Origin: JBHHZI01 sp046757965 | Lineage (GTDB): Bacteria > Acidobacteriota > Polarisedimenticolia > SMYD01 | Length of the DNA stretch: 8,349 bases | NCBI GenBank assembly: GCA_046757965.1 | Contig: JBHHZI010000143.1 | Location: 1-8,349 of the forward strand | Reading direction: 5' to 3' | Part shown: positions 3,848-8,349 of the stretch, piece after piece | Numbering within the stretch: position 1 is the stretch's first letter | How the letters are laid out: every line of letters starts with the position of its first letter | Program-made: the position numbers and the translations under genes | The notes under the pieces: generated by a model | Database searches by the model: none | Told to the model about the DNA's origin: nothing | The model's input: the letters and a program-made list of their open reading frames with translations, nothing else

Positions 3848-6007
3848 ATGATCGGCAAGACCCTGGGGCGCTATCGCGTCCTCGAACGGATCGGCGAAGG
3901 AGGCATGGGGTCGGTCTATGTGGCCGAGGACACGTCTCTCCATCGCAAGGTGGCGCTGAAGGTGCTGCGCCCGGAGGTCGCCGGAGATGCGGCGCGTCTG
4001 GACCGTTTCCAGCGTGAAGCCCAGGCCGTCGCTGCGCTGAACCATCCCAACATCGTCACCATCTACTCCATCGAGGAGTCGCCCGAGGGCCCGTTCATGA
4101 CCATGGAACTGGTCAAGGGCAAGGGACTCGATAGCATCATCAGTGGTGACGGAGTGAGCGTGCAGCGCATGCTGGAGATCGTGCAGCCGCTGGTGCGAGC
4201 GCTGGTGGCGGCTCACGGTGGTGGCATCACCCACCGGGACCTGAAGCCCGCCAACATCATGGTGACCGATGCCGGCGAGGTGAAGATTCTCGACTTCGGC
4301 GTCGCCAAGCTGCACGCCACGGGTGACTCGGGTGAGCACACGCAGGTGCCGACGCAGGCACTGACGGCGGATGGCGCCATCATGGGCACGGTGCCCTACA
4401 TGTCACCGGAGCAGGTGCAGGGCAGGCCGGTGGACCACCGGGCCGACATCTTCTCCCTGGGCGCGGTGCTCTACGAGATGGCCACCGGGCACCGCCCGTT
4501 CATCGGCGAGACGATGGCGGAGGTGGCGTCGGGCATTCTCAGAGATATTCCCCAGCCGATCGGAGACACCAGGCCGGACATTCCGGAACCACTGGCGCGC
4601 GTCATCACCCGCTGTCTGGAGAAGGAGCCGGAGCTGCGCTACCAGTCGGCAGAGGACATCCAGACGGCGCTGGCCAAGGTCGGCGAGACGGTCCAGGACA
4701 GGCCGGAAGACAGCCGTCCCTCGGTGGCGGTGCTCCCCTTCGTCAACATGAGCCCGGACAAGGACCAGGACTACTTCTGCGAGGGGCTGGCCGAGGAACT
4801 CATCAACGCCCTGGCCGGAGTGGAGGGGCTCCAGGTGGCCTCCAGGACGTCGGCGTTTCGTTTCCGGGGGGCGCAGTCGGACATTCGTGAGATCGGTCGT
4901 CGCCTCGGCGTGAGCACCGTGCTGGAAGGCAGTGTACGAAAGGCCGGCAACCAGGTCCGGATCGGTGTGCAACTGGTCAACATCGAGGATGGCTATCACC
5001 TGTGGTCGAATCGCTACGACCGCGAGCTCAAGGATGTCTTCGCCATCGAGGACGAGATCGCCCAGAAGATCGTCGAGGCGTTGCAGGTGACCCTGACGCC
5101 GAAGGCCAAGAAAAAGGTGGTCCAGGAAGTGCCGGCCGACGTGCAGGCCTACGACTATTACCTGAAGGGTCGCAAGTTCTTCTACGAGTTCCGCGCCAAG
5201 GGGTTCGAGCTGGCCCGCCAGATGTTCGCCCGGGCCATCGTTGTCGACGACGGCTACGCCCGAGCGCATGCGGGAGTCGCCGACTGCTGCTCGATTCTGT
5301 ATCTGTATTTCGACGCCAGCGACGCAAACCTGCAGGAAGCGGACACCGCGTCTCGCAAGGCGGTCGAGATCGACCCGTCCAATGCCGAGGCCCATGCCTC
5401 GCGGGGGCTGGCCCTGTCGCTCCAGAGCCGCTATGAGGATGTGGAGAAGGAGTTCACCAAGGCCATCGAGCTCAACCCGAAGCTGTACGAGGCGCACTAC
5501 TTCTACGGCCGCGCCCTGTTCGCCCAGGGCGAGGACGAGCGGGCCGCCGAGCAGTTCGAGGAGGCCTGCAACGTCAGCCCGGAGGATTATCAGGCTCCCA
5601 TCTACCTGGCCCAGACCTACCTGAAGCTCGGCCGCCGGGCGTACGCCGCCGCCAGCCTCCGCCGGGCTGTCGACGCCGCCAAGAAGCATCTGTCGTTCAA
5701 CGCCGACGATGCGCGCGCCCTCTACCTGGGTGCCGGAGGCCTGGTCGAGCTGGGCGAGCTGGAGCTGGCCCAGCAATGGATGGCCCGGGCCCTGGAGATC
5801 GATTCCGATGATGCCCTGGTGCTGTACAACGTGGCCTGCATTCACTCCCAGCTCGGTGACTACGAGAAGGCACTGGACTGTCTCGAGCACTCGCTCGGAA
5901 ACGCCCGGTCGGAGCAGACCCTGAACTGGACCCGGAACGACCCCTACTTCGATCCCATCCGCAAGCACCCACGCTACAAGGCGCTCCTCGCCGACGCGGA
6001 GGATTGA
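3848..6007 (+). CDS. Serine/threonine protein kinase with TolB-like and TPR regions
   Basis: This soluble 719-residue signalling protein has three parts. A Hanks-type kinase domain spans about 8-277 with every key element: glycine loop GEGGMGSVY (16-24), VALK lysine K38, catalytic HRDLKPAN with D131, metal-binding DFG (149-151), and GTVPYMSPEQ ending the activation loop (SPE 186-188). A TolB/adenylate-cyclase-associated region (about 292-413) follows, with SVAVLPFVNMS, FCEGLAEELINAL, VLEGSVRKAGNQVRI and HLWSNRYDREL. The rest, about 435-715, is TPR-like helical repeats (AVEIDPSNAEAHASRGLAL, AIELNPKLYEAHYFYGRAL and others), a likely partner-binding scaffold. No transmembrane segment separates kinase and sensor parts, unlike PknB, so it is cytoplasmic. 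The ATG at 3848 has GGAG 5 nt upstream; GTG 3842 would add two residues. Substrates are unknown, and no phosphatase or other signalling gene is adjacent. Confidence 0.95.
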   Translation: MIGKTLGRYRVLERIGEGGMGSVYVAEDTSLHRKVALKVLRPEVAGDAARLDRFQREAQAVAALNHPNIVTIYSIEESPEGPFMTMELVKGKGLDSIISGDGVSVQRMLEIVQPLVRALVAAHGGGITHRDLKPANIMVTDAGEVKILDFGVAKLHATGDSGEHTQVPTQALTADGAIMGTVPYMSPEQVQGRPVDHRADIFSLGAVLYEMATGHRPFIGETMAEVASGILRDIPQPIGDTRPDIPEPLARVITRCLEKEPELRYQSAEDIQTALAKVGETVQDRPEDSRPSVAVLPFVNMSPDKDQDYFCEGLAEELINALAGVEGLQVASRTSAFRFRGAQSDIREIGRRLGVSTVLEGSVRKAGNQVRIGVQLVNIEDGYHLWSNRYDRELKDVFAIEDEIAQKIVEALQVTLTPKAKKKVVQEVPADVQAYDYYLKGRKFFYEFRAKGFELARQMFARAIVVDDGYARAHAGVADCCSILYLYFDASDANLQEADTASRKAVEIDPSNAEAHASRGLALSLQSRYEDVEKEFTKAIELNPKLYEAHYFYGRALFAQGEDERAAEQFEEACNVSPEDYQAPIYLAQTYLKLGRRAYAAASLRRAVDAAKKHLSFNADDARALYLGAGGLVELGELELAQQWMARALEIDSDDALVLYNVACIHSQLGDYEKALDCLEHSLGNARSEQTLNWTRNDPYFDPIRKHPRYKALLADAED

Positions 6008-6040
6008 CGCCCCCGGGGCGCCGGCGCCCGCCCCCGGCGT
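6007..6040 (+). terminator. GC-rich stem-loop after the kinase gene
   Basis: CGCCCC/GGGGCG (6008-6013 and 6015-6020), the 12-bp palindrome GGCGCCGGCGCC (6017-6028) and outer arms ACGCC (6007-6011) and GGCGT (6036-6040) offer competing very stable stems starting at the kinase stop codon. There is no T-run, so this is an unconventional terminator at best; it may mainly protect the 3' end. Confidence 0.4.
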
Positions 6041-6059
6041 TGGCATGCCCGCGGTCGTC

Positions 6060-6260
6060 GCCGAGGCACGGTCCATTCGACGCGTCGATCGTACCGGTGA
6101 CGATATCGACGTGACCGTCGTTCAGAGCTGCGACCGCCACGGCGCAAACGTGAATCGTGGAGCCATCTTTCACACCGAACTCCTGGCGCCGGGTGAAGTG
6201 GCGGATTGGCACGGGGTTCGCGTTGAAGAAGCTGTCGTTGCTGCTCTTCGGTGCCGGGTC
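6060..6260 (-). pseudogene. FG-GAP (VCBS-type) repeat protein fragment A
   Basis: In one minus-strand frame the translation runs SFFNANPVPIRHF, TRRQEFGVKDGST, then NDGHVDIVTGTID. It matches the FG-GAP/VCBS pattern (FG, a D-rich calcium loop, DG-DI/LV), here with its calcium loop partly degraded (VAVAALNDGHVDIV where D-D-DGD-D is usual). There is no credible start with a ribosome site; upstream the frame enters the end of the exported-protein gene, and downstream it dissolves into Gly/Pro/Arg-rich sequence at the kinase terminator region. It aligns with fragment B at 7990-8162 (RRQ-FG-KDGST). Intact relatives are exported, multi-repeat beta-propeller proteins. This is a remnant, not a gene. 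Confidence 0.6.
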
Positions 6261-6310
6261 GCTGCCGAACCGGTCGCGCGGGAGGGACCTGACCCTGGTT
6301 CCAGTCGCTC

Positions 6311-6592
6311 CTACTTCAAGCGGAGGGTCTGCACCCAGCTCCCGGTCTTGCCATGATCATCCGACACGACGAGCCCTTTCTTTCCCACGATGAAGACATA
6401 CTGACCGTCGGCGCTGGCGGCGATGGCGACACCGCCATCGTCGGTGGCGACCTTGAACTTGTCGCCGTAGTCCTCCTGGGACTTCTGTGCCATCAGCCCG
6501 GACGCCAGCAGTGACAGGGCCAGCAACGCGACGACCAGGACCACCCGACGCAGGCCGCGCCGGGCGAGGGTGAACAGGACAGGATCTTTCAT
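6311..6592 (-). CDS. Small exported protein of unknown function
   Basis: The frame encodes 93 residues from ATG 6592, with a strong ribosome site AGGAGG (6605-6600) 7 nt upstream. A classical signal peptide is visible: basic start (R11, R12, R15, R16), hydrophobic core VVLVVALLALSLLASGL (17-33) and probable cleavage after LMA (35). The mature part of about 58 residues reads as two short beta-rich stretches: FKVATDDGGVAIAASADGQY and VFIVGKKGLVVSDDHGKTG, ending SWVQTLRLK. This resembles a single blade of a WD/BNR-type propeller, so it may be a free-standing blade-sized periplasmic protein. I do not recognise the family with certainty. It lies downstream of the barrel-protein gene on the same strand, separated by 263 bp, so it probably has its own promoter. 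Confidence 0.8.
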   Translation of the reverse strand: MKDPVLFTLARRGLRRVVLVVALLALSLLASGLMAQKSQEDYGDKFKVATDDGGVAIAASADGQYVFIVGKKGLVVSDDHGKTGSWVQTLRLK

Positions 6593-6855
6593 CTTGCTTC
6601 CTCCTCGTCTGGTGAGAAGTCATCGATATGTGTCGCGAATCCGTTCACGACCGTCCGCCTCCGGGAGCCATGCTTCTCGAAACCGCATCCGGGATTGCCG
6701 TTCGGGTTCCACCGTGCCGCCGGTCTGTCCATGATGATGGCCGCAGGGGGCCTTCCCGGCAGACCCCGTGAGTCTCACCCCGACAGGTCCAAACCACCGC
6801 GTCGGTTTCTTCCGACCATCGCCGGGCTGGTGATGGCCCCGGGCTCCAGGGCAGT
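6593..6855. other. Intergenic stretch between the two exported-protein genes
   Basis: No gene is seen. It holds the ribosome site of the small exported protein, a small stem GTCGG/CCGAC (6801-6805 and 6812-6816) downstream of the barrel gene that lacks a T-run, and no convincing promoter. ACCCCGACAGG (6777-6787) matches the palindrome half-site at 3655-3665, a match short enough to be chance. Confidence 0.5.
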
Positions 6856-7527
6856 TCAGAAGCGAATCGCCAGCCCGAAGGAGATCACCGGCCAGAAGTC
6901 GTAGTCTTGAATGTCGTCCTCGACCTGACTGGCCTCGAGGCGAAGATCGGCAAGCAGCGCGGCCATGTCAACGACGTTCGGGCTGGTTGCTTCGAGCCTC
7001 ACGTCGGCGCTGCCTTGCTTGAGGACGCCGGCGTCGAAGAGGAAACCGATGCGGTGGCCTTTCGAGATGTTTCCCCAGCCGATGCCGAGATACGGCGCCG
7101 TGTCGTTGAACATGACCTTGCCGCGGAGCATGCCGATCTCGGCCGGTGTGTAGATGTTGCCGCCGATCTCCTGGTTCGCGGTGGGCGTTGCCGACACCCG
7201 GATCTCGTTGTTGTTGGAAAAGAGTCCTGCGGTGAGGCGGAACCTCCCGCGGAAGGGATAGAAATCGGCAAGGAGCCCACCCCCGCCGACCTCCAGGTCG
7301 CCGTCGTAATCGATGCCACCCTCGCTGAGCGAGTCGGAAACGGTGAGACCGTAATAGCCGGCGCGTATCCCGACCCATTTCGTGAAACTGACACCCACCT
7401 CGGCGCCGAGTCCCTGGGTGCCGGCCCGAGCCGCAACGCCGATATCCGCACCCAGCGTGGCTGGCACGCCTGTGGTCGAGACCGCTGCCAGCAGGGCGAT
7501 CGACGCCCCGATCCTGGTTCTCATCAT
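6856..7527 (-). CDS. Outer-membrane beta-barrel protein, CarO-like
   Basis: This 223-residue protein has an N-terminal signal peptide (MMRTRIGASIALLAAVSTTG, likely cleaved after LGA at 27). The mature part is built of alternating amphipathic strands: IGVAARAGTQGLGAEVGVSF, WVGIRAGYYG, YDGDLEVGGGGLLADFYPF, FRLTAGLF, APYLGIGWGN and others. It ends ...FWPVISFGLAIRF, with the terminal Phe used by the Bam machinery to recognise outer-membrane proteins. The pattern GIDYDGDL, then RLTAGL, ATPT, YTPAEIG, NDTAPYLGIGWGN, FDAGVLKQGS is what I recall of CarO-type or generic eight-to-ten-strand barrels in proteobacteria; its ligand is unknown. Two adjacent ATGs (7527 and 7524) follow a GGGG stretch 6-7 nt upstream, a modest ribosome site. 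Residues 183-208 form a charged helical stretch unusual for a short barrel loop. Flanking pseudogenes do not affect it. Confidence 0.85.
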   Translation of the reverse strand: MMRTRIGASIALLAAVSTTGVPATLGADIGVAARAGTQGLGAEVGVSFTKWVGIRAGYYGLTVSDSLSEGGIDYDGDLEVGGGGLLADFYPFRGRFRLTAGLFSNNNEIRVSATPTANQEIGGNIYTPAEIGMLRGKVMFNDTAPYLGIGWGNISKGHRIGFLFDAGVLKQGSADVRLEATSPNVVDMAALLADLRLEASQVEDDIQDYDFWPVISFGLAIRF

Positions 7528-7561
7528 CGGGAACCCCCCATGGTTATGTCTTGCGCCCGGT

Positions 7562-7581
7562 GATTCTCGGGAGGAAGAATC
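7562..7581 (-). promoter_or_regulatory. Inverted repeat upstream of the barrel gene
   Basis: GATTCT (7562-7567) and AGAATC (7576-7581) form 6-bp arms around an 8-bp spacer that, on the minus strand, reads TCCTCCCG. It lies about 35-54 bp upstream of the barrel gene start, so it could be a leader hairpin or an operator. No clear promoter was identified nearby. Confidence 0.3.
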
Positions 7582-7717
7582 CGGCGCATCGACCGGGAAC
7601 TGTGTCCCCAGACTACACCTTCTCGCAAACCAGCGGAAGCGAAAAATACAGCTCCCATCTCCGGGGGCGCTCGGTGTCGCGGCAGACGCACCGGGCCGCC
7701 CACAGGCGGCGTCCTGC

Positions 7718-7996
7718 TCATCCCGGACGTTTCGCGTGTCTCCCTGTGGACGGCCCTGTCCTCACGCCCTGCATCGGGTGTGTCACCTGACCCAGCGCAT
7801 GCAGCACCGCGGGCACTGCCTGGAGAATGATCCGGACGACGGCGTCGCTCACTTCGATGTCGGGGGAGACACCCTCGTTCTCCACGGCCCACTCGCCATC
7901 GGTGGACATGAAACGGAACTCGGAGACCAGCACGCTGCCGCCATCGAGAAGGGCGTGGACGCCGGACAGGCCGATGATTCCGCGCCAGCCCCATCG
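7718..7996 (-). pseudogene. C-terminal remnant of a tricorn-type (S41) protease
   Basis: From 7996 on the minus strand the translation reads RWGWRGIIGLSGVHALLDGG, then SVLVSEFRFMSTDGEWAVEN and EGVSPDIEVSDAVV. This closely follows the C-terminal part of tricorn-like S41 serine proteases, where a TWGG-IG-SG block precedes LIDGG-V-P-F-F, GEW-VEN-GV-PDIEV. The normal following block (GRDPQLE) is absent, replaced by RIILQAVPAVLHALGQ; recognisable homology stops near 7780 and the frame at 7718. The PDZ and catalytic core that should precede it are missing: instead the upstream sequence is an FG-GAP fragment in another frame. It cannot be functional. Confidence 0.65.
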
Positions 7997-8162
7997 TGAG
8001 GTACACGAACTTCTGCTGTCCATCCCGGTCGGTAACCACCAGGTCCACACCTCCATCTGCATCGATATCCGCGACGCGAACCAACATCGTGGAGCCGTCT
8101 TTCGAGCCGAAGGGCTGGCGCCTGCAGAGGTTTGCGCGACCGTCGTTGACGTAGTGTGGCTG
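7990..8162 (-). pseudogene. FG-GAP repeat protein fragment B, joined to the protease remnant
   Basis: The minus-strand translation QPHYVNDGRANLCRRQPFG, SKDGSTMLVRVADIDADGG, VDLVVTDRDGQQKFVYLTMG is a good single FG-GAP/VCBS repeat: YVNDG, FG, a DIDADGGVDLV calcium loop, GQ and VYL. An in-frame TGA stands immediately before the first residue, and the preceding sequence is readable only in other frames. At about 7990-7996 the homology switches, with a frame change, to the tricorn C-terminus. The calcium loop is well preserved, which suggests the decay is relatively recent. Confidence 0.65.
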
Positions 8163-8274
8163 TCATCGCCATCACGGAATGGAACACCGGAACGTGCACG
8201 GTCAACGACGTCGTTCCTTCACACTCCTGAAGATCGGGCGAATCTGGTGGTTGCGACGCGGCGAGATGCGACAG

Positions 8275-8322
8275 CCGCCTACGAATGAGCACACCTAGCG
8301 CGAGTTTCAGGTCCGAGTTCAT
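8275..8322 (-). pseudogene. Possible N-terminal scrap of an FtsX/MacB-type permease
   Basis: The minus strand reads MNSDLKLALGVLIRRR from ATG 8322. This resembles the start of ABC-transporter permeases of the MacB/ADOP type, which typically open M--DLR-ALR-LLRRPG before the first membrane helix. After RRR the homology ends; no hydrophobic segment follows. Sixteen residues are too few for certainty, and it could be chance. If real, it is a third gene fragment in the same debris field. Confidence 0.25.
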
Positions 8323-8349
8323 CTGGTCGCCCCAAGTCATGACGTGGCA

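Noticed and set aside
4403..6076. Long antisense open frame opposite the kinase gene
   Set aside because: It is the mirror of a strongly GC3-biased kinase/TPR gene, its translation resembles no protein, and the sense gene has complete motifs.
6777..6787. Second copy of the ACCCCGACAGG element
   Set aside because: It is an 11-base match to 3655-3665 only. Matches of this length are expected by chance in a window of this size, and the palindromic partner is missing.
7551..8288. Plus-strand genes over the 7.5-8.3 kb region
   Set aside because: Homology to FG-GAP and tricorn families is on the minus strand; the plus frames are their shadows, with no ribosome sites or recognisable domains.

Overview
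The window is GC-rich bacterial DNA. Signal peptides, an outer-membrane beta-barrel protein, Shine-Dalgarno sites and the mix of families (ECF sigma factor, a cytoplasmic Ser/Thr kinase with TolB-like and TPR parts, FG-GAP, tricorn-type and FtsX/MacB-type remnants) point to a Gram-negative bacterium. A gammaproteobacterium or an acidobacterium-like lineage would fit, but the sequence does not let me name a genus.

Layout. (1) 1-1370 has no convincing gene. It holds a 42-bp tandem repeat array (nine units at 350-727, with decayed copies upstream), several inverted repeats and a possible promoter/operator. (2) 1371-2304 (+) is a two-gene operon: an ECF sigma factor and a small two-helix membrane protein that may be its partner. 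(3) 2548-3104 (-) is a vapBC toxin-antitoxin pair. Its promoter places transcription start at the vapB start codon, and ATGCA(T) motifs spaced one helical turn apart cover it. (4) 3291-3605 (-) is a small protein of a widespread uncharacterised 'DTSPE / AGIRxRHP / LGPEL' type. (5) 3848-6007 (+) is a soluble Ser/Thr protein kinase fused to a TolB-like region and a TPR array; its upstream region also carries the divergent promoter of gene 4. (6) 6008-8349 carries minus-strand genes only: a 93-residue exported protein and a 223-residue CarO-like barrel protein. They are embedded in gene debris: two related FG-GAP fragments, a tricorn/S41 protease C-terminus joined to one of them, and perhaps the first residues of an FtsX/MacB-type permease.

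The intact genes read as separate small modules (envelope-linked sigma factor, toxin-antitoxin, signalling kinase, envelope proteins) in an accessory region that has been rearranged and is decaying. I see no transposase, integrase, tRNA, rRNA or CRISPR array. The least explained element is the 42-bp repeat array. The clearest history is in the chimeric pseudogenes at 6060-6260 and 7718-8162.
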